This document shows positions 39,567-50,290 of a stretch of DNA of 64,000 nt, in pieces; the stretch's first letter is position 1; each line of letters opens with the position of its first letter. Under the pieces are notes generated by a model. It had not been told where the DNA came from and made no database searches. It saw nothing but the letters and a program-made list of their open reading frames with translations. Made by a program: the position numbers and the translations under genes. The DNA comes from Pseudoips prasinana (taxonomy: Eukaryota > Arthropoda > Insecta > Lepidoptera > Nolidae): assembly GCA_951640165.1 (NCBI GenBank), contig OX621264.1:5895001-5959000 (forward strand), written 5' to 3'.

Positions 39567-39815
39567 CTGTAAGTTTCGTCGAACGCTCTAGCGAACAAAA
39601 GTTTTCGTTGCTATGATAGAATTCTTCGCTATACTAGCTACGCTGTTGCTAATCACATCCTTTAATATCCCCTAGCGTAGTTAACTTAGCAACGTAGATT
39701 CAGGTCTATGTCATATGGGTATTGGTCGAACGCTGTACATGGACTTGAGTCGTCGTTGCCATGCTAGCTGGTGCTGTTGCTGCCGGAACCCCTAGCGGCT
39801 AATACATGTTAACCT
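39567..39815. repeat. Diverged tandem repeat of about 155 bp
   Basis: GTCGAACGCT, GTCGTTGC/TTCGTTGC, GCTGTTGCT and CCCCTAGCG recur in order in 39567-39685 and 39723-39815. Confidence 0.6.
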
Positions 39816-39944
39816 ATTTTCGTGGCTCGTTTTCTAATCTAAAGCCTCATAATACCCAATAAGAATGACTTATGATATGACTAACTATAGACTATCTTAT
39901 TTTTTAATCTGTCTTACGTGTTGATAGTAACTTATAACAAGTAA

Positions 39945-41317
39945 AGCGTAGGCCACGCTGCCAGCGGGCGGGCGAGCGAGCTAGGTGGGCGAATCGAGAG
40001 AAGGAAACTATACAAACCATGTGGAATATTGGAGGACTAAACTATGGGGTTCACACCGAAAACTACGGATGGACGTGTGAGCGAGCGGACGGAGCGGCAA
40101 CACTACACTGCTATTCAAAAGAAGAGCGTCGACTAGTCCGAATGTTTTATTATGTTGTGTTTAATTATTTTAAACAGCTTGCAACCAATATCTGGAGTAG
40201 TTTATTATACGGATCTTGTAGCAACAAGGAACAACTTCCGTGCGTTCAGCTCACTTAGGACCCTTAAATTGATCATCGGTGCTTTTGCAGCTGGCTTCTA
40301 GTTGCAATTATCTGCGCATTATTTTATAGCCTCTTTACATCATTCTGTCTCCCGCTTTGCTCTGGAGAGAAGTGGAACTATTCATTTTGTAACTCCTCCT
40401 TTTTTCTTTCTGATTAAATTTGTTAGATATGGGATTCAAATCAGTTAAAGCGATTCTGCGGGACATGCCTGAGCCTCACCGCTCAGTGTCATTTCATTGT
40501 GTGCCACTGTTGATCCTGGCTTACAGGAGTTGCAGTGGTGGGTAAGAGGGAGGGACTAGTAACGATTTATTAAAAAAAAATAGTCCGAATACCTGAAACG
40601 GGGAGGACGGGTGAACGAACCTGGAGCTGCCAGCTAGCGAAGCGGGCGCCTCTGAACTAGGTGAATGAGAAGCTTCGCTGAAATCGTTGGATATTTCATT
40701 AGTTTCACTCGAATCGCTGACGTAGGTTAGTAGCTTGTCTCCCGAACGACGTGTTTCCAGACTCATATAACATGGGTTTATTCAAGGCTGTTCACTCTAG
40801 CCTTGAATAAACCCATGTTATATATATAGGCATCTTATGGGTACGCGCGGTCCACCTTCGACCACATCTTCACTTACCATCAGGTGAGATCGTGGTCAAG
40901 CGCAAACCCATCCAGCATAAAAAAAAACTTGAGAGGTGTCAAGGGACAGCCGGATGGAACGAAGTTATATCTTATTATTTATTATGTACAAAAAAACTGT
41001 ATACACTCAGCAAAAATAATCGTCGCGACACCACACTGTTCAATGCAAAATAGAAATGAAAATATCTGGCTTGCTTTTTATAAGATAGAGAGAGACAGAC
41101 AGACAGAGAAACATGCGCACGCCCCACAGCCGCAAAAAGTGTCGTGACAACTTTTCGTAAGATTTTTTCCGTCTAGCCCCTTTTCACAACGCGCGATAAG
41201 GAACTTCGTTCCAAAAAAGTCAGTAGCTCGCGGTGTGAACCAAAGTCTGTAGAAGAGGTGAAACGATGTTCGCCCGCTTAGCTCGCTCGCCCGCCCGCTG
41301 TCAGTGTGGCCTGCGCT
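39945..41317. mobile_element. Composite TIR element, 1.37 kb, TAA target
   Basis: TAA|AGCGTAGGCCACGCTGCCAG ... the complementary CTGTCAGTGTGGCCTGCGCT|TAA, with about 50-bp GC-rich inverted ends (CGGGCGGGCGAGCGAGCTA). The interior holds an inverted copy of the older dispersed repeat (40245-40560), a LINE-tail-like segment (40740-40930) with a snap-back, and unassigned DNA. No transposase seen. Confidence 0.75.
40753..40826. repeat. Snap-back palindrome inside a repeat copy
   Basis: ATAACATGGGTTTATTCAAG and its complement, 9-nt spacer. The ordinary form of this repeat at 44460-44530 lacks the inverted duplicate. Confidence 0.85.
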
Positions 41318-41742
41318 TAAGACACCTTACTAGGGTGATAAGAAGTACAATCGACGCAACTGTAGTTCGAAAGTCGCACTTAGTGCTTTGTAATAAAAGC
41401 GATGTGTATATCAAGGTGAATCCACCGTAGTATTTGTGATATATTGGTAAATTATACTTGGGTATTATTGTCAGTACATTATTGTGATTCGTTCCGTATA
41501 TTGTCTCTGCTGTGGTAGTTATTTAAAATTATAATCTCGTCAGTATTTTCTGAAGAAAATAATTTGTTTAAGTCTATATACGGTATTAGTGGTTCTTCCT
41601 GGTTTCGTTCCTCTTCTGCGGCGGCCTATTTCGGCTGAAGACAGCTAGTTCCACAGGATATTCTTAAGTGTTCAAGTATGTATGGAAAAGTGCACTCTCT
41701 ATTACATCGCTCATCATTATAACCAGATGCTCTCATCGGTCC

Positions 41743-41998
41743 AGATTATTATTTCTAGTTACATAGATATTTAGGTACACGGATTGTATGAAAACATTTA
41801 TAAAATTTATTTTATAATAGCAATGATATTTAGCTTGCTAGTTATTGTCAAAGAGATTATGTTTAAATTTTATTATCATTTTTATTATTTTTTAGCTATA
41901 TTTTTACTACATTTTGTCTCAATGGTTCTGTCTATATTAAGGTATTATTACTATTGCGGACCTTGTGTTAATAACGACGGTCGCGCTTTAATGCTGCC
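41743..41998 (-). mobile_element. Poly(A) retroposon family P, copy 4
   Basis: Inverted copy: GGTCGCGCTTTAATGC at the right end, ACATAGATATTTAGGTACAC at the left. Confidence 0.75.
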
Positions 41999-42160
41999 AC
42001 CGGATCCAATGCGACCCAACTGAGAATATTTATATTGTTATCGCATCCTTCCACTGATACCAATGTTAAGCGCGCCTTACTAATATCTTACCTAAGTATA
42101 AATATATAGTTAGGTACCTAACCTACCTATATAAAATTATATAAATTTACAAAAATAACT

Positions 42161-42365
42161 GTGATTGGCGACGTTAAGTAACTAGGCTCGCGGTCAGTCC
42201 ATAGATGGGTGACCATCAAAGTGGTTTAATTTCTGAACGTCTCCGTGCTTCGGAGGGCACGTTAAGCTGTCGGTTCCTGTTGTAGCCATTAGGCAATAGT
42301 CGTTAAGCCACGTCAGAGGCCAACTTGGCGGTTTGAACAACTCTGACACTAGTAAGCAAGCAAGC
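42161..42365 (+). mobile_element. 5S-rRNA-like SINE
   Basis: ACGTTAAGTAACTAGGCTCG, CGGTCAGTCC and GATGGGTGACC parallel the internal-control region of insect 5S rRNA (GTTAAGCAACGTCGGGCGCGG ... GGATGGGTGACC). Followed by an unrelated body. A second copy at 46325-46460. Confidence 0.6.
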
Positions 42366-42515
42366 CGAAAGAAAGTCCACTGCTGGACAAAGGCCTCCCC
42401 AAAGATCTCCACAATTTCCGGCCTTGCGCTATCCGCATCCAGCGGTTTCCAGCGACCCGCACAAGATCATCGGTCCGTCTTGTAGGGAGCCTGCCCACGC
42501 TGCGTCTGCCGGTTC
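42365..42515 (-). mobile_element. RTE-type LINE 3' end
   Basis: AAGTCCACTGCTGGACAAAG and CATCCAGCGGTTTCCAGCG as at 35030-35345, directly after the 5S-like SINE. Confidence 0.7.
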
Positions 42516-42671
42516 GAATTTCATAAGTTCATTAATAAATTCCGTCGCTCATAGTTAAAATTAATATTGTTAAAAATCAAAAAATCTGATCTCAAGCTAG
42601 GCAGACCCCGTACTTGAGTGCAACATCTGAGTGTCACTGAAAATAACAGCATGCGCTACATTATGCGCAGA

Positions 42672-42930
42672 TGACATTTATTATCATGTCAGCCAAAGTA
42701 CGTCCACTGCTGGACAAAAGCCTCCCCAAGGAATGGGGAGGGATAGAATGGGATATGCTATAATCGCCACTCTTGGCAGACGGGTTGGCGATCGCAGTTT
42801 GATGGTCATAGTTCACAGAAAAAGCTGTTGCCCGTTCTCTGGTAGGTGTTCCCTCGGACGATTTCTGCGACCCCCCACGGGATGAGATGGGGTGATGAAA
42901 GTGATGATATTCTATGCCGTCACCACACAG
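42672..42930 (-). mobile_element. SINE family R copy
   Basis: AAAGTACGTCCACTGCTGG, GGCGATCGCAGTTTGATGG and GTTCTCTGGTAGGTGTTCC as at 3705-3935. Confidence 0.7.
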
Positions 42931-43009
42931 CAATTATACTTAACTATCTTACAACAAACATGTTCTGACTGACTTTACAAGGGCTATTAAAGAATACGTC
43001 AATAAAAAA

Positions 43010-43400
43010 AATCAAAAATGGAAAAACGGTTGCGCAGTTATCAACGCCCGCCTCCAGAGACATTGATGCAAAGTTAAGTATTTATGTAATTGTTTTGGTA
43101 ATAGGGTTTAGATTTGTTTGTAAGTAAAATCACAAATATGAACAGGTGTTGACTGGATGCTTTATTTCTCACAACTAACTAACTTCCATCGATATAATCA
43201 TTTTAAAAGCAAACATTTCTTGACACACACATAGACAAGGACACGTACATATAAACTTACGCGAATAGTAATATAATAATTTATATAATTTATTACTATT
43301 TATTATAGCGATACCTTATATTAACACGTGCCCATTCTATCGGTTCATTTACCTGTCAAAGGACAACGCTTGGAGTTGCCACAAAAATAAATTATTACAT
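43010..43400. other. Unassigned AT-rich sequence
   Basis: Nothing recognised. Confidence 0.4.
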
Positions 43401-43401
43401 A

Positions 43402-43560
43402 CTAGTTGTGCCCCGCGGTCTCATCCGCGTTAAACTTTACAAATTATAGCCTATATGGTATTCGGATATATGTATAAGCTATGTTACTGAGCTAAGTTTC
43501 AACAAAACCGTTCCGTGGTTTTTGCGTGAAAGAGAAACAAATATCCATACTAACCAACAT
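43402..43560 (-). mobile_element. Helitron-like element fragment
   Basis: CTAGTTGTGCCCCGCGGTCT and GTGAAAGAGAAACAAATATC; 5' end lost. Confidence 0.6.
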
Positions 43561-43646
43561 AATCAATGGTCTCGAGTACAAATACACCACTGACATTTAG
43601 AGCAAAAAATAAATATATCGTATTAAAAATAGTGAAGGAATAGATA

Positions 43647-43781
43647 CAGACACCGGCACATCAAGCTACCCCAATCTTTAAAATTTGCCCAATTAAAAGT
43701 GAACCTTATGCTTATGTGGTAAAGTTGAAAATCTATAAAAGAAATTTGACGGATTGGGAAAGCTGGACGTGCTGGCGTCTG
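43647..43781. mobile_element. 135-bp hairpin MITE (TA target), copy 4
   Basis: TA|CAGACACCGGCACATCAAGC ... GCTGGCGTCTG|TA. Confidence 0.85.
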
Positions 43782-43982
43782 TACATCGTAAGGAAACCTG
43801 CATGCCAGAGAGTTCTACAAAAATAATTCTGATAGCATATTTGAAGTCTGCCAACTCGCACTAAGCCACAGAGGTGGACTATGGCCTATCCCATTATGAG
43901 GCCTTTGCGGGATAGTAATGGACTGTATCATCATATTGACGTTATTGTTTAGTTGTTTTTATTTAATTACATATTATAAAAG

Positions 43983-44360
43983 GGTTATTTGTAAAACACC
44001 AACAACCTCGCAGGACTAGACAGCTAACATCATAAGCAACATCTTTTGTTCAACGAGTTCGGACATAACTCAATACATAAAAAAAAGGAATCTTGAAAGA
44101 TTTTGTTGTATTGTCGTATCATTTGTAGGTCTATGTTTCATTGATAAACGAAAGGGCGACGCGCTAACGACGCCAAGCTCGCGGGCGTGTGCGATCTTTG
44201 CGATGCTCCTAGAGTTATAAACATTTAAGCGGGGTATTAAATTAATAGTTAATTTAATGAAAATAAAATTTAGCAAATTTTCAAAACTTGTTGAACAAAA
44301 GTTGTTGCTTATGGTGTTAACTATCTTATACTGCGAGTTCGTTGGTGTTTTACAAATAAA
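43983..44360. mobile_element. MITE with TTTGTAAAACACC inverted ends, copy 2
   Basis: Sister of 11030-11391 with the same ends and central ATCTATGTTTCAT-like block. Confidence 0.85.
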
Positions 44361-44394
44361 CCTATATAGCCGAACACTATGCTGATTTTTTTTT

Positions 44395-44565
44395 ATGCAA
44401 AATCGGTTTGCGCTTGGCCACGATCTTATCTGATGGTAAGTGAAGATGTGGTCGAAGGTGGACCGCGCGTACCCATAAGATGCCTATTCACTCTAACCTT
44501 GAATAAACCCATGTTATATGAGTCTGGAAACACGTCGTTTGGAAGGTTGTTCCAGCCTTGATTAT
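44395..44565 (+). repeat. LINE-tail-like dispersed repeat
   Basis: GGCCACGATCTTATCTGATG, GTGGACCGCGCGTACCCATA and ACGTCGTTTGGAAGG. This is the unrearranged counterpart of 40740-40930. Confidence 0.65.
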
Positions 44566-44606
44566 TATTAAGAGGTCTTTCAAATCTTATTCTCTTTGTT
44601 ATCTAG

Positions 44607-44699
44607 GTATTCGACATGGTATCCCGGTGACCACAGTTGCAGTTCACCGCTATGAGACCCATCACGGCTATCTGCTGCTACCAGCGGGCATGCTGTTAG
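44607..44699 (+). CDS. Isolated putative coding exon, unrecognised
   Basis: 93 nt bounded by a good acceptor (TTTGTTATCTAG) and donor (TTAG|GTATGT), phase 1 in and phase 1 out. The open frame encodes about 30 residues: IRHGIPVTTVAVHRYETHHG then YLLLPAGMLL, with GC-biased third positions unlike the surrounding AT-rich repeats. It could be an exon of a plus-strand gene, or an exon fragment moved by a transposon. No family recognised and no convincing partner exon found nearby. Confidence 0.4.
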
Positions 44700-44808
44700 G
44701 TATGTACTTGTGTTATACCTATGAAATGCGCGTGCGCATGGAAAAATTAAAAACCAATTTTATTTCTTTGTAAAAGAAGCTGATATTATTCATACGGTGG
44801 GTTGCTAC

Positions 44809-44861
44809 GGCAATATATGAATTTACATTCTCACTACGGCAATATATGAATTTACATTGGA
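44809..44861 (+). repeat. Tandem pair of 28-bp units
   Basis: CTACGGCAATATATGAATTT followed by ACATT occurs at 44809 and again at 44837. Confidence 0.85.
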
Positions 44862-45211
44862 TTGATAGTGGTGCCATCTATCGAAGATTGGTCGTACCAA
44901 CTCGGAAACCTTCGTGGGCTCATGGACATCACATTTCTAAAGATCATCACATGATCAAATGCATAGTTTACGATTGTATAAAGGACAAATATAAATTTAT
45001 GCATCCGGCGGGTTTCGACTCAGCATCTCCTGCCAATCCTCCTAAAGGGAGCGCATAACCATTTATGCGACGTGCGATTAAATTTGGTTCTTCACATAAA
45101 ACTCGCGCATCCGTTCAGAGCATGCCTACACGCATTCGTGGGGCCTGCAGTAAGAACTGGTAAAGTGGGGTCAGAAGCGTTATAACGTCCACAGGATCTA
45201 ATGTAACATCA

Positions 45212-45795
45212 AAAACCGGCCAAGTGCGAGTTGGACTCGCACATGAAGGGTTCCGTAGCAGCAAGTATTTCAGTTGATTAAATGAAAGCAAATTGCGGTT
45301 TATGACGTATAAAAAAAAACTACTTGCTAGATCTCGTTCAAACCAATTTTCGTTGTTAGTTTACATGGTAATGTACATCATATATTTTTTTAGTTTTATT
45401 ATTCCCTTATTTTAGAAGTTACAGGGGGGGTCACTCATTTTACCACTTTGGAAGTGTCTCTCGCGCAAACTATTCAGTTTAGAAAAAAAAGATATTAGAA
45501 ACCTCAATATCATTTTTGAAGACCTATCCATAGACACCCCACATGTATGGGTACGATGAAAAAAAAATTGAGCTTCAATTCTATGTATGGCGACCCTCCT
45601 AAATTATTGTTATTTTTCTATTTTTGTGTAAAAATATTCATGCGGTTCACAGAATACATCTACTTACCAAGTTTCAACAGTACAGCTCTTATAGTTTCGG
45701 AAAAAAATGGCTGTGACATACAGACGGACCGACAGACAGACATGACGAATTTATAAGGGTTCCGTTTTTTGCCATTTGGCTACGGAACCCTAAAA
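45212..45795. mobile_element. GAAGGGTTCCGTA-type dispersed element
   Basis: Begins CGGCCAAGTGCGAGTTGGAC and GGGTTCCGTAGCAGC, ends GGGTTCCGTTTTTTGCCATT and GGCTACGGAACCCT. A 5' partial copy at 63615-63960. The terminal GGGTTCCGT/ACGGAACCC pair suggests a foldback-like unit. Non-coding. Confidence 0.7.
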
Positions 45796-46086
45796 AGGAG
45801 GCTACTAACGACTGTATTTCAGTGAAACTTTTTAAATCGCCCCAATTTTTTCGGCCCTCTATCGCATGTCGCAACATGGTGTCGCCCATGGCTAGCATCA
45901 TCTGACCGTAGTATTTACACTCTCACTACTAGAGGAGGGAAAACAGATGATTATACGATATTTGCTTAGTATCAGATGGGAAAAAACAGACCTTCAAGAT
46001 CCGGTTTTCTTACTACATAAATATGTTGTTGTTATCACTATAAAAGATTTTAATTTTTTATGGGAAAATTAAATTCCAAGTTCAAG

Positions 46087-46145
46087 GTGAGTCTTAATAC
46101 GTTGTGATAAGGCAATCAAGGCTTTATCACAACGTATTAAGACAT
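46087..46145. repeat. Snap-back hairpin
   Basis: GTCTTAATACGTTGTGATAA and its complement around a short loop. Confidence 0.9.
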
Positions 46146-46324
46146 AGATAAGGACATTGATCTGGAATAAGAACTTGCTAGATTAAAATTAAGTGTTATT
46201 AACTGCACACTACATTCTACTGTCGGAGATCTGACGATACTTTTTGTACGTCCATGTGTAAATACATAAACGTTAAACTGAAACGCTTTGCTTGTCATAA
46301 TTAGGTGTGTTCGCCGGTTTATAA

Positions 46325-46460
46325 ACGATCGCTGACGTTAAGCATCTAGGCGCCCGGTCTGTCTATCGATCGGTGACTGGAATAAGTAAAAAAGTAGAGT
46401 TGTGGCACCTTAAGCCGTCCGTGCCAGCTGTGGTCTTTAGGCAACCCCCGCCCCAACAAG
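46325..46460 (+). mobile_element. 5S-rRNA-like SINE, second copy
   Basis: CTGACGTTAAGCATCTAGGC, CCCGGTCTGTC and GATCGGTGACTGG. Confidence 0.5.
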
Positions 46461-47065
46461 ATGGCCAAAAGTTATCGAACAAAATGGTACCTACATACTT
46501 AAGTTAAATGTAAATAAACTATATTAAAAACTGTTTTTATTTTTCTTAAAAAATGCGAAGAAACTTTTGCCCCAACCTATTACTTGCATTTTTAGGTACT
46601 TAAATCTATTTTATTTACAAATTATAACATGAAAGCAGAAATAGTGTAGCCGTATCTTGTGCTATCTATAGGTAAATAGATTCATCCTTGAAAGTGTTTA
46701 CTTGTTGTCGTTATTTGATAATATCTGTAGTAATAAAAATAAACACTTATTCGATAATAACAGAGGAGTTCCACGATCTACTTCCTGAATAAAGATTTTT
46801 TTGAGCTGAGTGTAAGCGAAGCTCTTTCTTACGCGACTCATTTAGTTCGTTTCTGATCATACTTCTCCTGAACGGCTGAACCGAGCCTCTTCAAATTTGA
46901 CTCAGTAGTAGTGGCTATACTTACCAGAACCAGAACCAGCTCTCTGCCATATGCCGACTACCAAAATTATACAAAGCTATCTGCGGACAAGTCGAAGTCA
47001 AAAAGAAAATGTATTTTGATATTATTAATTAATTTTAATTATTTTAGTTATTAGTATTAATTTAA
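46461..47065. other. Unassigned, with Helitron-like trace
   Basis: 46850-46940 (TCTCCTGAACGGCTGAACCG) resembles the internal part of the Helitron-like family. No gene. Confidence 0.35.
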
Positions 47066-47334
47066 GAATAATAATATCCTGGGACATTATTCACACACGT
47101 CCATCTGGTCCCAAACTAAGCAGAACTTGTACTATAAGAGTTCTATAGTTTTAATATACCATCCTTATATCTGTACCTACCTGTGTTCAGCAAATAAATA
47201 AATGATTGATTGGTTAGGTCAGAGATTAAGCGTGAATACACAAGTGGATATCCGCAAGATAAACTTAGCTTCTGTGAATATTGAGATAATTTACACGTGC
47301 TTTTTAGTTGTATAATTCCATTGGAGATAATTTA

Positions 47335-47530
47335 TCAATTGGCGTGGTTGGAATTACCAACCTAGCTTGCTTTTCACGCCCCAGGACGTGGGTTCGATTT
47401 CTACCCAGGACATATATTTGTGTACATGAACATGTATGTTTGTCCTGAGTCTGGATGTAATTATCGATATAAGTATGTATTTATAAAAGAAAAGTAGTAA
47501 TATATCAATTATCTGGTTTCCATAGTACAA
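47335..47530 (+). mobile_element. SINE family A copy
   Basis: TGGCGTGGTTGGAATTACC, GTGGGTTCGATTTCTACCC and AAGTATGTATTTATA. Tail truncated. Confidence 0.75.
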
Positions 47531-48168
47531 ATTCCTAGAGATTTTGGGATTTTTCTGTATAAAAAACCAAAGAAACGTTGTATGTAGGATTATCAGATGA
47601 AAAAAACAGGGTTGTATGAAGAAAATAATGACAGTAAACGAGGCAAAATCCGTTGTCTCTGCCTACCCTTCAGGGAAACAAGATTGAGTTATGTATGTAA
47701 AAAGCGAGGGTCCGGATTTCCATTAAAAAGTCTTGATATTTTTTACAGTTCGAGGATTTTCTCAAAATTTTAAAAGTCATAATTTTATTTTTTCCCCCTG
47801 ACGTGTTGCACATAGCACTCAAAGTTCGGGGTGAGGAGGGAGGCTGAATATTGTTAAAAAAATCTAAAAATCCTGAGATTTTATTCGATTAGCAAAATCC
47901 AGTCGCAATGCTTAGAAGAGTCTAAAATCCTGACATCTCAGGACAAATCCTGAGATATGGTAACACCAGTTGTATGGGAAAACTGTTTCGGCCTTGGAAA
48001 ATAATACTCGCTAGATTTTTATTTGCTTTTGATACTTCCGTTTTTGATTCGTTCTTATGAAGAGAGGTAGGGCACAGCGTTCATTCGCTCAAAGAGCAGC
48101 CCGACCTTCACCTTACAGAAGACACTCCTTAACAATGAAATTAATTACTTTAATGTTGTGTTTCTGCG
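47531..48168. other. Unassigned sequence
   Basis: An RTE-like terminal trace at 47645-47690 (CTGCCTACCCTTCAGGGAAA). The phrase TCCTGAGAT/TCCTGACAT recurs at 47865-47960 without clear structure. Confidence 0.35.
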
Positions 48169-48589
48169 TGTAAGGTCGCCAGAGGTCATCGGGGTGGGGG
48201 GACGGGTCAGCAACACTTGTTTGCTGACTCTTAAAGGCCTGCAACGCACCCGCGACTCCTCTGGTCTTACGAGGGTCAATGGGCGGCGGTGATCACTTAC
48301 CATCAGCTGGCCCACTTCCTCGTTTGTATATATATGTGTATATATAAAGAAGATGAAGTGGTTTAAGTTTGTGCAAATAGGTTTTTAAACTACGAATTAA
48401 TCTCAAAGAAATATAAGGATAAGCCGAAAAAAAAAGTAAACTGATTGGGCTGTCCTTTACACGCTGTGTTAGTGTATTCTATACAAATATTCAAGTTCAT
48501 GATCAAAACCAATGAGATTCATAACTTAATATTTAGTGCAAGACCCGATGGTATTTTTCTACGCTAATAATTTTTAAGTGTATTTTTAT

Positions 48590-48772
48590 ATTTGCCCCGC
48601 ACCTTACCCTTTGTTTAACTTGATAACTTATGACCTATTTGTTATTCGGATATATAAGCTATATTATTACAAAGTTTCATCCAAATTCGTTCGGTAGTTT
48701 TGGCTTGAAAGAGTAACAAACTTTGATCACCTCACACATCGTCATACTCACAAACTTTCGCATTTATAATCT
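48590..48772 (-). mobile_element. Helitron-like element, degraded
   Basis: GGATATATAAGCTATATTAT, GTTTCATCCAAATTCG and GCATTTATAAT as in 13655-13850; the CTAG end is lost. Confidence 0.6.
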
Positions 48773-48787
48773 TCTCGATCATATTTT

Positions 48788-49114
48788 GTGCATAATTTGT
48801 GCCACTTAATTAAATGTGAACCGTCTGAAAATGAATCACAATGTTACAGCAATGTCGAATATGATTGTGACGAATTCAGAGATGCACGTGATGATTTGAA
48901 TTTGAAAGATAATATGGATGCGGACCAGTCTAAAGTGACTCTGGAAACTCCCACATTTCAATCTCCACCTGCACCCCTGATTCGTGGAGCTAAAACATTA
49001 GCTCAGGAACGCATTGCTCGAATGCAAGTTGAATTCATAAGTTTAGTTTACTCACATTTATTCTTTTATTACTATATAAGAGTATGTAGATCTAAGGGTT
49101 TTTATTTGTTTTAA
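48788..49114 (+). CDS. Acidic hypothetical ORF or exon, unrecognised
   Basis: An open frame of 108 codons that does not match any repeat family seen in the window over its first 80 codons. It is rich in Asp/Glu (for example YDCDEFRDARDDLNLK) followed by SPPAPLIRGAKTLAQERI. Composition and lack of stops in AT-rich DNA suggest real or recently coding sequence. No clear acceptor is seen upstream; a weak donor (GCAA|GTTGAA) occurs near 49027. It starts directly beside a Helitron-like copy (48590-48772). Function unknown. Confidence 0.3.
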   Translation: MHNLCHLIKCEPSENESQCYSNVEYDCDEFRDARDDLNLKDNMDADQSKVTLETPTFQSPPAPLIRGAKTLAQERIARMQVEFISLVYSHLFFYYYIRVCRSKGFYLF

Positions 49115-49272
49115 CGTTTTAATATTATTTGAAATATTTAATTTTTATCCCTGAGGAACATTGTCATATCAAAGGGGTAACAGTAGATATTGTAGGTAGG
49201 AAGGCTAGTAAAATACACATGTGTATAATACACATAAAGTTATGACCATATATTTTCATATGTACCTATATA

Positions 49273-49664
49273 CAACATGTAACGTAATTAACGCACACCC
49301 TCAAACACCCCAATTAGAAGATTATGTTGTTATCATAATACATAAACTGAACTTTTAATTTAACGTGTATATGCATTGTTATTTACTAAATTAATTTCTT
49401 GTAATAAAGTTTATTTTTCTTTTTTTGTATTAAATGATGGGATTTGTATGAATACAAATAAAACTGCGATTTTAAAAGACTTATTACTTTGACTTACGGT
49501 CCATTTAAATTTGTTTTGACTGTACAGGGTTAATATGACAATAATTTCCGTAGCTTTAATTATCTTCGGAATTAAAAATACCTATATTAAAAATCATATA
49601 AATCGATTCAGTAAACGATTCTGAAGAAACAATTTTCAGGATGTGCGTTAATTAAGTTACATAC
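49273..49664. mobile_element. TIR element with GTAATTAACGCACA ends, copy 2
   Basis: Inverted relative to 23594-23980: TAATTAACGCACACCCT ... AGGATGTGCGTTAATTAAG. Shared core TTTGACTTACGG and CTGTACAGGGTTAATATG. Confidence 0.8.
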
Positions 49665-49904
49665 AAGATGTAACTGAAATTGTTAAGAATTTTGAGTTAT
49701 ATATCTTTATTGTTTTATGGGAAAGATGTTGTAGTAAGTATTATTTATGTCTGAGGGTAGTGTAAGCTCATTAGAGAATAAACAAGTTGTCGTCTAGATC
49801 TCGATCGTTTCACTACAACGTAACATTACTGACTACACACAGGGATTTCCCCTGGCACCCAAGGCTGTTACTAGTGTATTTATAATTTAATAAATACGAA
49901 TATA

Positions 49905-50085
49905 TGAAAGTGGCAGCCCACATGACATCCCGTGGGGGCGTAAAAGTCGATCCGAGGGAATATCTACCAGAGGACGGGCAGCAGCTTCCTTCTGTGTACT
50001 ATGACCATCTTACTGCGATCCCCAACCCGTCTACCAAGCGTGGCATAATGATTCTTAAGGGAGGCTTGTCCAGCAGTAGTTTTCT
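49905..50085 (+). mobile_element. SINE family R copy
   Basis: CCGTGGGGGCGTAAAAGTCG, ACGGGCAGCAGCTTCCTTC and a TGTCCAGCAGTAG tail. Confidence 0.65.
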
Positions 50086-50104
50086 TTTTTTTTAAATCGG
50101 GACT

Positions 50105-50290
50105 AATACCTCCCTCTTACCCACCACTGCAACTCCTGTAAGCCAGGATCAACAGTGGCACACAGTGAAATGACACTGAGCCGCGTGACTCAGGCATATC
50201 CCGGGGAATCGCTTTAACTGTCTTGGATCCCGCAACGAAATTAATCAGAAAGAAAAAAGGAGGAGTTAGAAATTAATAGTTCCACTTCCC
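50105..50290 (+). repeat. Older dispersed repeat, partial copy
   Basis: TACCTCCCTCTTACCCACCA to TTCCACTTCCCTCCAGC. Confidence 0.7.

Noticed and set aside
40593..40766. Minus-strand frame of 58 codons from ATG (MSLETRRSGDKLLTYVSDSS...) ending at CAG|GTATTC, looking like a first coding exon
   Set aside because: Its first codons are part of a dispersed repeat (same bases at 44517-44545) and it lies inside a TIR element made of repeat pieces. Probably a chance frame, though a captured exon cannot be excluded.
42170..42220. Functional 5S rRNA gene
   Set aside because: Only about 45 bp resemble 5S rRNA; the 5' half is absent.
44846..45058. 70-codon plus-strand ORF (WIDSGAIYRRLVVPTRKPSW...) as the next exon after 44607-44699
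   Set aside because: No acceptor gives a convincing in-phase junction, and it begins in a 28-bp tandem duplication. Kept as unassigned.
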